A stretch of 64,000 nt of DNA from Bacteroidota bacterium. Lineage in GTDB: Bacteria; Bacteroidota; Bacteroidia; B-17B0; Aurantibacillaceae. Positions 25,801 through 34,149 of this stretch are shown in pieces. The stretch lies in the NCBI GenBank assembly GCA_016708845.1, contig JADJFB010000001.1, forward strand, positions 310,001-374,000. Reading direction: 5' to 3'. Position 1 is the first letter of the stretch. The number at the start of each line of letters is the position of its first letter. The notes under the pieces were generated by a model. That model saw nothing but the letters and a program-made list of their open reading frames with translations. It did no database searches and had not been told where the DNA came from. The translations under genes were made by a program, and so were the position numbers.

Positions 25801-26478
25801 ATGACGCCAAAATTATACATAGTACCCACACCAATTGGTAATTTAGAAGACATGACTTTTAGAGCCATTACGGTTTTAAATTCCGTTGATTTAATTTTAG
25901 CAGAAGACACTCGTAATAGCATTCATTTGTTACGTCATTTTAAAATTGATAAACCGTTACGTTCATATCATGCGCATAACGAACACGCAACTGTTGAGCA
26001 AATTGTAGAAATGATAGCGTCAAACAAATCAGTAGCTTTAATTTCGGATGCGGGCACACCTGCTATTTCTGACCCTGGTTTTTTATTGGTACGTGAATGT
26101 TTGAAACATAATGTTGCTGTCGAAACTTTACCTGGCGCAACGGCTTTTGTTCCTGCATTGGTTAATAGTGGCTTACCTTGCGACAGTTTTGTATTTTACG
26201 GTTTCTTACCACAAAAAAAAGGAAGACATACTAAACTATTATCATTAAAAGAAGAAACTCGTACCATGATATTTTACGAATCGCCTTTTCGTTTAGTAAA
26301 ATTATTAGAAGAGTTTAAAGAATATTTAAGTGGCGACAGACAAGTATCTGTTTCTCGAGAACTTTCAAAATTGTATGAAGAAAACGCTCGTGGTACTGTT
26401 GATGAATTAATAGCTCACTTTAAAGCCAAAACAGTAAAGGGTGAGATAGTGGTTGTGTTAGCTGGGAAAGAAGATTAG
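25801..26478 (+). CDS. rsmI: 16S rRNA (cytidine-1402-2'-O)-methyltransferase
   Basis: 225 residues. RsmI adds a 2'-O-methyl group to C1402 in the decoding centre using S-adenosylmethionine. The family pattern is clear: LYIVPTPIGNLEDMTFRAI, LAEDTRNS, SDAGTPAISDPG and LPGATAFVPALVNSGLP. It is slightly shorter than the E. coli enzyme because the C-terminal extension is missing, as in other Bacteroidota. It is transcribed alone; what follows is an accessory islet of repeats. Confidence 0.94.
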   Translation: MTPKLYIVPTPIGNLEDMTFRAITVLNSVDLILAEDTRNSIHLLRHFKIDKPLRSYHAHNEHATVEQIVEMIASNKSVALISDAGTPAISDPGFLLVRECLKHNVAVETLPGATAFVPALVNSGLPCDSFVFYGFLPQKKGRHTKLLSLKEETRTMIFYESPFRLVKLLEEFKEYLSGDRQVSVSRELSKLYEENARGTVDELIAHFKAKTVKGEIVVVLAGKED

Positions 26479-26513
26479 ATTTAGTTAAGTTTTTTTTCTG
26501 AGGGGAGTTCTTT

Positions 26514-26860
26514 CCTCCTTTGAAGGAGGTGTCCGAAGGACGGAGGATGTCAGAGCTACATTCCTCGTCTTGATACTTTTGCGAAAGTATCCAAAAGCAA
26601 TTTCTTCTTTTCTTTTTCCTTGAAGAAAAAGAAACAAAAATTCAAGGCAATTCGCCGACTCCCATTTGCCCCGCAGGAACTTCGCAGAATGTTAGTCCGC
26701 ACCGAATTGCCAAAATCAGCCGCACTATTACCAACGTATGCAGTGACTTAAAAAATAAAGTGTAAATGGATTTTCATAAAAACCAAAAAGCCACTTTATA
26801 AAAGCAGCTTTTCGATTTCTTAAAGTGGACTGGCTCTCCCGTATCCCATCTTTCGCTTAA
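26514..26860. repeat. Composite palindromic intergenic element
   Basis: The 535 bases after rsmI contain no gene but a chain of palindromes: CCTCCTT/AAGGAGG (26514-26529), GTCC-GAA-GGAC (26531-26541), GATACTTT/AAAGTATC around a TGCG loop (26572-26591), CTTTTTC/GAAAAAG (26612-26631), GGCAATTCG/CGAATTGCC (26646-26654 and 26703-26711), and further inverted arms CCACTTTA/TAAAGTGG near 26791-26825. The segment 26640-26710 is clearly richer in G+C than its surroundings. From memory, very similar strings lie between genes in many Bacteroidota genomes, suggesting a dispersed non-coding element. Origin and function unknown. Confidence 0.65.
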
Positions 26861-27013
26861 GCTAAAATGTCGGGTTGTGGTTACTGATATAAATTTACGA
26901 CATTAATTCTTTTGCAATGTTACACAATTCTTACCTCAACGTTTTTTAACAAGTTTACTTTTCAACTATTGTGCTTTTTGGTTTACAGTTGTTAACCGCA
27001 TTTGTTAAATAGT

Positions 27014-27148
27014 TTATAACGTTTTATTGTATAGCCATTTCTTCCATGGTGACCAGATAGTAACAATAGAAACTATACCAAAGCCCGATATCCCCAAGCA
27101 CCATATAAAAGCAGATTGTCGCTCATCGTCCGATAGACCTTCAGACAT
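27014..27148 (-). CDS. Minute membrane ORF, second of a TAATG-coupled pair
   Basis: 44 residues from ATG 27148 (MSEGLSDDERQSAFIWCLG), with one hydrophobic segment (GISGFGIVSIVTIW) and a basic C-terminus. A longer reading of the same frame back to 27283 begins with an implausible Cys-rich stretch and runs antisense to the coupled small ORF. The start shares a base with the stop of the 27-residue ORF upstream (TAATG). I recognise no family; it may be half of a two-helix protein split by a frameshift. Confidence 0.35.
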   Translation of the reverse strand: MSEGLSDDERQSAFIWCLGISGFGIVSIVTIWSPWKKWLYNKTL

Positions 27149-27231
27149 TACCATCTCAATACAAAAAATAAAAGATAGAGTGTTATCAAAATAATTATTA
27201 CACTGACCGCTATTTTCCAGAATCTTTTCAT
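27148..27231 (-). CDS. 27-residue single-helix membrane peptide
   Basis: ATG 27231, reading MKRFWKIAVSVIIILITLY then LFFVLRW and TAA: a basic start, a ~19-residue hydrophobic helix and a basic end, the classic layout of a bacterial one-helix small protein. Its stop overlaps the next start as TAATG. Too short for homology by eye; it could also be the first helix of a protein continued in the following ORF after a frameshift. Confidence 0.35.
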   Translation of the reverse strand: MKRFWKIAVSVIIILITLYLLFFVLRW

Positions 27232-27280
27232 GCTTTACAAATATATACAATTGGAGATTAATGGATTGACAAAACAAAAA

Positions 27281-27350
27281 CACCTGTCAGGTTTTAAAAA
27301 CCTTTCAGGTTTATGAATGAACCGCAGCATTATAAATGCAGCGGAGCGCG
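27281..27350. repeat. CACCTGTCAGG-type palindromic repeat
   Basis: CACCTGTCAGG (27281-27291) is followed by TTTTAAAAACC and CCTTTCAGG (27301-27309), an imperfect palindrome. A partial copy (CACCTGACAGG) occurs near 38132-38142, after the histidine kinase. Next to it, 27322-27343 forms another imperfect hairpin with arms CCGCAGCATT and AATGCAGCGG. The rest of the gap to 27446 is A+T-rich and shows nothing else. Confidence 0.5.
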
Positions 27351-27445
27351 AGGTCCGATAGTGGCTATTAGAATTACTCCTAATCCTCCAAGAAGTTTAA
27401 TTATTTGAATAATTATAAATTATATGAATAATTTGAGTCATAGTA

Positions 27446-28132
27446 TTAATTTCCAGTTAAAAGTTTCTTAGTTATATCAGCTACTACATTAATGAAAATT
27501 TCCTTAATTACGTCTAATCCAGTTTTTTGAGCCTTGCCCCAAAATTTTGAAAGGCGTTTGATAATTTCTTTCTTCGTTTCCTTAGTCAGGTTTTTTTGAA
27601 TTTCAGTCGCTTCATTCTCTAATTCATCAAGTTCTTTGATTTGTTCTTCCGTTTTACCTTGTTTTAATTCTAAAATCTTAATTTTAGAAATATTTAAATA
27701 GTCATTTAGAAATAATTGTTGATCCAAGTTAAATGCTGTATATCCTGCATCTTCATCCACTATATTAAATTGTTTTTCAAATCTTTCTTGATTACTTTTA
27801 AGTATAGGGTCATCATGTATAGTATGAATTTTGTCATATGATTCAATTATGCTTATCCATTTTTCATAAGAAGCTGTAATTTCTTCTAATTTAAGCCATG
27901 AATCATTTTTTATGGTAAGATGCGGGTTCTTTGGTTGAAATGAAACAATATATCCTAAAGCACCGTTAGAATTTTCTTGCCTAACTACTTGATAAAAAAA
28001 GTCGGAATCTTTGTCTTTATCAACTAAATGAAAAATAACAGCATCGTTTTTTATTTGCTGAACTAGTTCTTTGTTTTTATCAATTAAAGGTTGAAAAACT
28101 TCTAATAGTGAAAGTGGTATCTTTTTTTTCAT
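27446..28132 (-). CDS. Orphan hypothetical protein with C-terminal amphipathic helices
   Basis: 228 residues, not recognised. No signal peptide. Residues 1-125 look like a mixed alpha/beta domain (VIFHLVDKDKDSDFFYQVV, YIVSFQPKNPHLTIKNDSWLKLEEI). Residues ~150-200 are a charged coiled coil (ELKQGKTEEQIKELDELENEA). The last ~35 residues form an amphipathic helix (DVIKEIFINVVADITKKLLTG) that could bind a membrane or a partner. It lies alone among palindromic repeats between housekeeping genes, the setting of a recently acquired gene. A defence or immunity role is possible but nothing in the sequence proves it. Confidence 0.6.
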   Translation of the reverse strand: MKKKIPLSLLEVFQPLIDKNKELVQQIKNDAVIFHLVDKDKDSDFFYQVVRQENSNGALGYIVSFQPKNPHLTIKNDSWLKLEEITASYEKWISIIESYDKIHTIHDDPILKSNQERFEKQFNIVDEDAGYTAFNLDQQLFLNDYLNISKIKILELKQGKTEEQIKELDELENEATEIQKNLTKETKKEIIKRLSKFWGKAQKTGLDVIKEIFINVVADITKKLLTGN

Positions 28133-28148
28133 ATTTTTTATCTCAAAA

Positions 28149-28178
28149 AAAACGCCCCGATGTACTTCGGAGCGTTTT
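28149..28178. terminator. Hairpin between the orphan gene and groEL
   Basis: Arms AAAACGCCCCGA and TTCGGAGCGTTTT pair over 11 positions with one mismatch, with a T tract on the plus strand and an A tract on the other side. On the minus strand it lies downstream of groEL and just before the orphan gene, so it probably ends the groES-groEL transcript. Confidence 0.7.
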
Positions 28179-28215
28179 TATAAATTATATTTCGTGGTCT
28201 GAGCGGAGTCGAAGA

Positions 28216-29853
28216 CTACATCATTCCACCCATTCCACCCATGCCTGGGTTACCCATTGGCATTGCTGGAGCATCTTCTTTTTTCTCTGCTAAAACGCAG
28301 TCAGTAGTTAATAACATAGCGGCAACTGACGCTGCGTTTTCTAAGGCAATACGGCTTACTTTAGTAGGATCAATTACACCTGCTTTTAATAAGTTTTCGT
28401 ATTTCTCAGTACGTGCGTTGAAACCGTAATCATCTTTTCCTTCTTTTACTTTTTGTACAACAATAGAACCTTCGATTCCACAGTTAGCACAAATTTGACG
28501 TAGAGGCTCTTCAATGGCACGACGTACAATTTGAATACCAGTGTTCTCATCATCGTTCACACCTTTTAATTTATCTAAAGAAGCGATCGCACGAATGTAA
28601 GCAACACCACCGCCCGGTACAATACCTTCTTCAACTGCTGCACGAGTAGCTGCTAAAGCATCGTCTACACGGTCTTTTTTCTCTTTCATTTCAACTTCAG
28701 TAGCTGCACCAACATAAAGTACGGCAACACCACCAGCTAATTTAGCTAAACGCTCTTGTAATTTTTCTTTATCGTAATCAGAAGTTGTTGATTCAATTTG
28801 AGCTTTAATTTGATTTACACGCGCTGTGATATCTGCTTTTTTACCAGCACCACCAACGATTGTTGTATTGTCTTTATCAACAGTAACTTTTTCTGCTTTT
28901 CCTAAGAAAGTTAAGTCAGCATTTTCTAATAAGAAACCTCTGTCTTCAGCAATAAAAATACCGCCAGTTAAAATTGCTAAATCTTCTAACATTGCTTTTC
29001 TTCTATCACCAAATCCTGGAGCTTTAACCGCACAGATTTTTAAGTTAGAACGTAAGCGGTTTACAACTAATGTTTGTAAAGCTTCTCCGTCGATATCTTC
29101 AGCAATAATTAAAATTGGTTTACCTGTTTGTACTGCTTTTTCTAATACAGGTAATAATTCTTTCATCGAAGAAATTTTCTTCTCGTAAATTAAAATTAAT
29201 GGGCTATCTAAAACAGCTTCCATTTTATCTACGTCAGTAATAAAATATGGAGAGATATAACCTCTATCGAATTCCATACCTTCAACAACCTCAACAGTTG
29301 TATCAGTACCTTTTGCTTCTTCAACCGTAATAACACCTTCTTTTTTTACTTTAGCCATTGCTTCAGCAATTAATTTTCCGATAGTGCTATCGTTGTTTGC
29401 AGAGATAGTAGCAACTTGTTCAATTTTTTTATTGTCGTTACCAACGTTTTGAGATTGTACTTTTAAGTTAGCAACAACCGCTTCAACTGCTTTATCGATA
29501 CCGCGTTTCAAATCCATTGGATTAGCGCCAGCAGCTACGTTTTTTAAACCACCAGTTACGATAGCTTGAGCTAATACAGTAGCAGTCGTTGTTCCGTCAC
29601 CAGCTGCATCAGCTGTTTTAGAAGCAACTTCTTTTAATAATTGAGCACCCATGTTTTCAACAGGGTTTGATAATTCGATTTCTTTAGCAACAGTAACACC
29701 ATCCTTAGTGATTGCTGGTGAGCCAAATTTTTTGTCGATAATGACGTTACGTCCTTTAGGACCTAAAGTTACTTTTACTGCATTTGCTAATGCATCAACT
29801 CCGCGCTTTAAAGCGTCGCGAGCTTCAATGTTAAATGTGATGTCTTTTGCCAT
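28216..29853 (-). CDS. groEL: Chaperonin GroEL (Hsp60)
   Basis: 545 residues, full length. It forms the double-ring folding chamber, driven by ATP. Key motifs: GPKGRNVIIDK, AGDGTTTATVLAQ (the catalytic Asp region), and the Gly/Met-rich tail ending GNPGMGGMGGMM. It is second in the groES-groEL unit, 31 bases after groES. I see no CIRCE-type inverted repeat (TTAGCACTC...) upstream, so HrcA control is not indicated by the sequence. Confidence 0.98.
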   Translation of the reverse strand: MAKDITFNIEARDALKRGVDALANAVKVTLGPKGRNVIIDKKFGSPAITKDGVTVAKEIELSNPVENMGAQLLKEVASKTADAAGDGTTTATVLAQAIVTGGLKNVAAGANPMDLKRGIDKAVEAVVANLKVQSQNVGNDNKKIEQVATISANNDSTIGKLIAEAMAKVKKEGVITVEEAKGTDTTVEVVEGMEFDRGYISPYFITDVDKMEAVLDSPLILIYEKKISSMKELLPVLEKAVQTGKPILIIAEDIDGEALQTLVVNRLRSNLKICAVKAPGFGDRRKAMLEDLAILTGGIFIAEDRGFLLENADLTFLGKAEKVTVDKDNTTIVGGAGKKADITARVNQIKAQIESTTSDYDKEKLQERLAKLAGGVAVLYVGAATEVEMKEKKDRVDDALAATRAAVEEGIVPGGGVAYIRAIASLDKLKGVNDDENTGIQIVRRAIEEPLRQICANCGIEGSIVVQKVKEGKDDYGFNARTEKYENLLKAGVIDPTKVSRIALENAASVAAMLLTTDCVLAEKKEDAPAMPMGNPGMGGMGGMM

Positions 29854-29884
29854 TTTTATAAATGTTTAGTTGTTTTAATTGTAA

Positions 29885-30175
29885 TTAGATAATTGCGTAG
29901 ATATCGCTTTCGCGCATAATTAATAAATCTTTTCCGTCTACTTGGATTTCAGTTCCTGCGTATTTTCCGTATAAAACAGTATCTCCAACTTTTACAGTCA
30001 TTGGTTCATCTACTTTACCGTTTCCTACAGCTAATACTTTACCTTTCATTGGTTTTTCTTTTGCTGTGTCAGGGATAATTAATCCACCTGCTGTTTTTGT
30101 TTCTGCTGGAGCCGCTTCAACTAATACTCTATCAGCTAAAGGCTTTACATTTACATTTGCACTTGATTTTGCCAT
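29885..30175 (-). CDS. groES: Co-chaperonin GroES (Hsp10)
   Basis: 96 residues. It caps the GroEL ring. It has the mobile-loop region (ETKTAGGLIIPDTAKEKP), the conserved KPLADRVLVE start and the final DLLIMRESDIYAII strand. A short N-terminal extension (MAKSSANVN) is usual in Bacteroidota. The ~150 bases upstream carry runs such as TTTTTGGCGG and CGGCAATTGGC but no promoter I can state confidently. Confidence 0.97.
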   Translation of the reverse strand: MAKSSANVNVKPLADRVLVEAAPAETKTAGGLIIPDTAKEKPMKGKVLAVGNGKVDEPMTVKVGDTVLYGKYAGTEIQVDGKDLLIMRESDIYAII

Positions 30176-30321
30176 AATTATGTGATTTTAATAATTTAAA
30201 TTTTTACGGTGGCTAATTGTCTAAAAATGTGCCAATTGCCGTTTTTTAGCTTTAAGGCGACAATTTTACCGTTTTTGGCGGTTAGTGAATAAAAAATGTC
30301 AGTTTAGTGTCAGTTAAAATA

Positions 30322-30462
30322 GGAACACGGATTAAGCGGATTAAACTGATTACCAAGGATTAAAAAGAATCGAATACAATTAGTTAGAATACATTAATAT
30401 ATCCAGCTAAATAACTTAAAAAAATCTGTGAAAATCCGTTTGATCTGTGATATCCGTGTCCC
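30322..30462. repeat. ACACGGATT-type inverted intergenic repeat
   Basis: A ~140-base element between groES and fabH begins with GGAACACGGAT (30322-30332) and ends with the near-perfect inverse ATCCGTGTCCC (30452-30462). Inside, both ends continue with variants of GCGGATTAAACTGATT and AATCTGTGAAAATCCGTTTGATCTGTGA, giving internal ~13-base periodicity of GGATT/AATCC words. It runs up to the fabH stop codon. I recall similar strings in many Bacteroidota intergenic regions; the mechanism that spreads them is not known to me. Confidence 0.65.
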
Positions 30463-31466
30463 TATTTCCCTACTTTACTGCCATCATAAGCCCATTTAAT
30501 CCAAATAGAGCCCCAAGTAAAGCCACCACCAAAGGCAGATAAAATTAAATTATCGCCTTTTTTAAATAGCTTTTCGTAATCCCATAATAATAAGGGAATA
30601 GTACCAGCAGTTGTGTTTCCGTAACGTTCAATGTTCATCAACATTTTATCTGAACTTAATCCCATACGATTAGCAGTTGCTTCGCAAATACGTTTGTTAG
30701 CTTGATGTGGTAATAAATAAGTCACATCATCAGATGTCAAATTATTTTTAGCCATTATTTCTGCACTTACTTCGGCCATGTTTACCACAGCGTGTTTAAA
30801 TACCGTTTGTCCTTCTTGATGAACGTAGTGTAATTTTTGCTCAACGCTTTCTTTTGAAGGAGGCATAAACGAACCGCCAGCAACTTGGTATAAATAATTA
30901 CGACCAGAACCGTCGCTTTTTAAAATAAAATCTTGAATGCCGTTTTCATCTTCAGATGGTTCTAATAAAACAGCGCCACCACCATCACCAAAAATCACAC
31001 AGGTTGCACGATCTTCGTAATTTAAAATAGCACTCATTTTATCTACACCAATAACCACAACTTTTTTATAGCGACCAGTTTCAATAAATTGTGAACCTGT
31101 TGCTAGTGCAAATATAAAACCCGAACAAGCCGCAGATAAATCGTAACCCCAAGCATTTTTAGCACCAATTTTATCGCAAATAACGTTAGCGGTACTTGGA
31201 AAAATGTAATCGCCCGTAATAGTGCCAACAATTAATAAATCAATATCTAAAGCAGTGATGCCACGTTTTTTTAAAAGTTCTTCTACAGCAAACACCATCA
31301 TATCTGAAGTTGCTTTGCCTGGTATATTTAAAACGCGTCTTTCTTTAATTCCGGTGCGAGAGGTAATCCATTCGTCGTTAGTATCTACAAATTTTGCTAA
31401 CTCATCATTTGTCATTACAAAATCGGGAACGTAGCCACCAACGGCAGTAATTGCTGCTTTAATCAT
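30462..31466 (-). CDS. fabH: 3-oxoacyl-ACP synthase III (FabH)
   Basis: 334 residues. FabH starts fatty-acid synthesis by condensing an acyl-CoA primer with malonyl-ACP. The catalytic triad is complete: Cys114 in DLSAACSGF, His254 in LLPHQANKRI and Asn284 in RYGNTTAG. The start shares one base with the plsX stop (TAATG at 31464-31468), so the two are translationally coupled. The accBC genes that often follow are absent here. Confidence 0.95.
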   Translation of the reverse strand: MIKAAITAVGGYVPDFVMTNDELAKFVDTNDEWITSRTGIKERRVLNIPGKATSDMMVFAVEELLKKRGITALDIDLLIVGTITGDYIFPSTANVICDKIGAKNAWGYDLSAACSGFIFALATGSQFIETGRYKKVVVIGVDKMSAILNYEDRATCVIFGDGGGAVLLEPSEDENGIQDFILKSDGSGRNYLYQVAGGSFMPPSKESVEQKLHYVHQEGQTVFKHAVVNMAEVSAEIMAKNNLTSDDVTYLLPHQANKRICEATANRMGLSSDKMLMNIERYGNTTAGTIPLLLWDYEKLFKKGDNLILSAFGGGFTWGSIWIKWAYDGSKVGK

Positions 31467-32404
31467 TATTGAAATACGGTTTTAATTTTTTCGTTTAAGT
31501 TTGCTTCAACGATGTCTTTACTTAACACCATCATATTTTTAAAGGCCAATGGCGTTGATTTTCCGTGAGCAATCATCACGTTTGAATTGATTCCTAAAAT
31601 AGGAGTGCCGCCGTATAATTCGTAATTGAATTTATCAAAATACTCATCGCTACGGTTACGTTTTTTGATCATCGAGTAAAATGCCTCGGCTGTTTTTAAT
31701 AACACATTTCCTGTAAAGCCTTCACAAACAATCACGTCTGCTTTGTCTTCAAATACTTCTAACCCTTCTACATTACCAACAAAATTAAAGTCTTTAGTGT
31801 CTTTCATTAAGGCATGTGCTGCTTGCGCTACTAAGTTTCCTTTTTCGGGTTCTTCGCCAATGTTTAATAATCCCACTTTAGGATTATCCATTTTATAAAC
31901 TTCTTTAGCAAATGTAGAACCTAAAATAGCAAACTGATATAATACATCTGGCTTGCAATCGGCATTGGTACCCACGTCTAAAATAATTCCAAAGCCACCA
32001 CTTAATTTTGGTAAAATGGAAGTAATACACGGGCGAATAACACCAGGCACGGCTTTTACACTAAACATAGCTCCAACTAGCATAGCGCCAGTATTACCAG
32101 CACTTGCAAAACATTGAATCTCGTTTTCTTTTAATAATTTATAACCAACAGCAATGCTGCTTTGTGGTTTTTGCGCCAAAGCTTTCGTTGGATGTTCACC
32201 CATTTCAATCACATCGGGTGCATGCACAAACTCAAACTTATCTTCTGAAACGCCTTTTTCTTTTAAATGCTGTTTTGCTTTTTCGCTATCGCCAATCAAT
32301 ACCATTTTTACATCAGCTGGTAATGAATCAAGTGCCATTATAGCACCATCCATGCAATTTGCTGGGGCAAAATCTCCCCCCATAATGTCTAATCCAATTT
32401 TCAT
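31466..32404 (-). CDS. plsX: Phosphate acyltransferase PlsX
   Basis: 312 residues. It converts acyl-ACP to acyl-phosphate for phospholipid synthesis. Family motifs: MKIGLDIMGGDFAP, FASAGNTGAMLVGA, VGLLNIGEEPEKGN and VCEGFTGNVLLKTAE. It is first in the plsX-fabH pair. The usual upstream genes, rpmF and a DUF177 gene, are missing: the 326 bases upstream carry no ORF of that kind. Confidence 0.95.
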   Translation of the reverse strand: MKIGLDIMGGDFAPANCMDGAIMALDSLPADVKMVLIGDSEKAKQHLKEKGVSEDKFEFVHAPDVIEMGEHPTKALAQKPQSSIAVGYKLLKENEIQCFASAGNTGAMLVGAMFSVKAVPGVIRPCITSILPKLSGGFGIILDVGTNADCKPDVLYQFAILGSTFAKEVYKMDNPKVGLLNIGEEPEKGNLVAQAAHALMKDTKDFNFVGNVEGLEVFEDKADVIVCEGFTGNVLLKTAEAFYSMIKKRNRSDEYFDKFNYELYGGTPILGINSNVMIAHGKSTPLAFKNMMVLSKDIVEANLNEKIKTVFQ

Positions 32405-32629
32405 ATTCTGTATGTTGTTTTAGGCTCAGTATTTCATTTCAAACGAGCCAAAATCAAGCGACTAAGCAACTAATTTATGAGTTAATATGCAATAATTAGG
32501 TTGCAAAGTTATTAACCTTGATTAGATAATTGTGTTTAAACTTTCTATACAATGGGATGTTGTATCTAATATGTTGATAATGTGAATGATAAAACTAATA
32601 TGAAAATGATTTTTGTAAAATATTGATTG

Positions 32630-32637
32630 TACTTTTG
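32630..32637 (+). promoter_or_regulatory. -7 element (TACTTTTG) upstream of sufE
   Basis: TACTTTTG fits TAnnTTTG. Transcription from it would include the inverted repeat at 32647-32695 in the sufE leader. The nearest TTTTG upstream is only 14 bases away, closer than the normal spacing. The remainder of the 32405-32730 gap is A+T-rich without other signals I can support. Confidence 0.4.
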
Positions 32638-32646
32638 AGCCATGAA

Positions 32647-32695
32647 ATAGTCATGTTGCTATCAGTGCAAACACGAGTGAAGATAACATGACTAT
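32647..32695 (+). promoter_or_regulatory. Inverted repeat in the sufE leader
   Basis: ATAGTCATGTT (32647-32657) is the exact inverse of AACATGACTAT (32685-32695); a bulged GC followed by TATC/GATA extends the stem. The hairpin would form in the leader 36 bases before the chosen sufE start, with no T tract after it, so it is not a typical terminator. It may be a protein-binding site or an RNA element; identity unknown. Confidence 0.5.
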
Positions 32696-32730
32696 ACCAT
32701 ATGGCCTGTAAAAAAAATAAATATCTGCAT

Positions 32731-33144
32731 ATGACAATTGAAGAAATAGAAAACGAAATCATTGAAGAGTTTGAATTGTTTGGCGATGATTGGGAAGGGA
32801 AATACGAGCATTTAATTGAACTAGGAAAGTCGCTACCAAAGATAAAAGAAGAATTAAAAACGGAAGATCGCATCATCAAAGGCTGTCAAAGTAAGGTTTG
32901 GTTGCATTCAGAAAAACAAGGCGATGAAATTGTTTACACAGCCGATAGCGATGCTATTATTACAAAAGGCATGGTAGCTTTAATGATACGCGTATTATCG
33001 CATCAAAAACCGCAAACTATTTTATCAGCTAATTTGGATTTTATTAATAAAATTGGATTAACAGAACATTTATCTCCTACTCGCGCTAATGGTTTAGTGA
33101 GCATGATTAAACAAATGAAATTAGATGCGATGGCATTAAGCTAA
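32731..33144 (+). CDS. sufE: SufE family cysteine desulfurase sulfur acceptor
   Basis: 137 residues from ATG 32731 (MTIEEIENEIIEEFELF), the usual SufE start; the frame is open back to ATG 32701, which would add an atypical MACKKNKYLH. SufE accepts persulfide sulfur from SufS for iron-sulfur cluster assembly. The acceptor cysteine lies in the conserved IIKGCQSKVWL. No other suf genes are nearby. The EamA transporter follows after 4 bases, so the two are probably co-transcribed. Confidence 0.9.
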   Translation: MTIEEIENEIIEEFELFGDDWEGKYEHLIELGKSLPKIKEELKTEDRIIKGCQSKVWLHSEKQGDEIVYTADSDAIITKGMVALMIRVLSHQKPQTILSANLDFINKIGLTEHLSPTRANGLVSMIKQMKLDAMALS

Positions 33145-33148
33145 CTGT

Positions 33149-34057
33149 ATGAACAAAAAAGCCATCTCTTGGATTATTTTAATTGCACTGTCATTAGTTT
33201 GGGGTAGCTCTTTTATGTTGATGAAGCAAGGTTTAAAAGCCTTTAGCAGTGATGAAGTAGCAGGTTTAAGGATTACCATTGCTTCGGCTTTTATGTTGCC
33301 ATTTTTAATCAAACATTATAAAATAGATTTAAAAACAAATTTAAAAGGCTTGTTGTTGATGGGTGTTTTTGGAAATTTAATTCCAGCCTTTTTATTTACC
33401 AAAGCCGAAACACAAATCAGTAGTAGCTTAACAGGTATGTTAAACGCCCTAACACCTATGTTTACTATTATGATTGGTATGATTGCGTTTAATCATAAAA
33501 TTACCAAGTCACAAATCATCGGTGTTTTGGTAGGTTTTGTAGGAGCCATTGCTTTGGTAGCTTTAGGAGATAGTAAGGAGGATGATCAAACAAAAAACAT
33601 CATGTATAGTTTATTGGTGGCAGCAGCTACTTTGTGTTATGCTATCAGCGTGAATGGTATTAAAGCGTATTTAGGGCATGTGAATTCGTTAACGGCTACT
33701 GTTTGGTCTTTTACTATTATTGGCCCAATGGCGGCTATTTATTTGTTTGGGTTTACCGATGTGGTAGCGCATGCCACACATCATCCCGAGGCTTTACGTT
33801 CTTTAGGTTTTATCAGTATTTTGGCTATAGTTGGTTCTGCTCTTTCGGTAGTAGTTTATAATACGTTGATTAAGTTATCAGGAACTGTGTTTGCGGCCAG
33901 TTGCACCTATTTAATTCCTATAGTGGCCATTGGTTGGGGTTTATTTGATGATGAGGTGATTAATTTGTTTCAAGTATTGGCAGTAATTGTGATTATTGCA
34001 GGGATTTGGATGATTAATTCGGTAAATAAGCCTGCTGAGGAGATAATTGATAAATAA
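33149..34057 (+). CDS. EamA/DMT-family transporter
   Basis: 302 residues with ten predicted membrane helices in two EamA repeats: the first starts LIALSLVWGSSFMLMKQG, the second near NIMYSLLVAAATLCYAISV. The drug/metabolite transporter superfamily exports small metabolites or amino acids; the substrate cannot be predicted. It follows sufE after four bases, but a functional link is not implied by the families. Confidence 0.88.
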   Translation: MNKKAISWIILIALSLVWGSSFMLMKQGLKAFSSDEVAGLRITIASAFMLPFLIKHYKIDLKTNLKGLLLMGVFGNLIPAFLFTKAETQISSSLTGMLNALTPMFTIMIGMIAFNHKITKSQIIGVLVGFVGAIALVALGDSKEDDQTKNIMYSLLVAAATLCYAISVNGIKAYLGHVNSLTATVWSFTIIGPMAAIYLFGFTDVVAHATHHPEALRSLGFISILAIVGSALSVVVYNTLIKLSGTVFAASCTYLIPIVAIGWGLFDDEVINLFQVLAVIVIIAGIWMINSVNKPAEEIIDK

Positions 34058-34149
34058 TTGATATTCAGCTATTTAGATAATAATGTAGAATTTAAGCGTG
34101 TTAAATCCCTCAAATTTACTGCTATTTAGCTTAAAAATTGCTCAAAATC

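Noticed and set aside
27014..27283. 89-residue minus-strand protein
   Set aside because: Its first 45 residues lack protein-like character and overlap a better small membrane ORF; the start at 27148 is more plausible.
30176..30321. CIRCE operator upstream of groES
   Set aside because: No TTAGCACTC/GAGTGCTAA pair is present on either strand.
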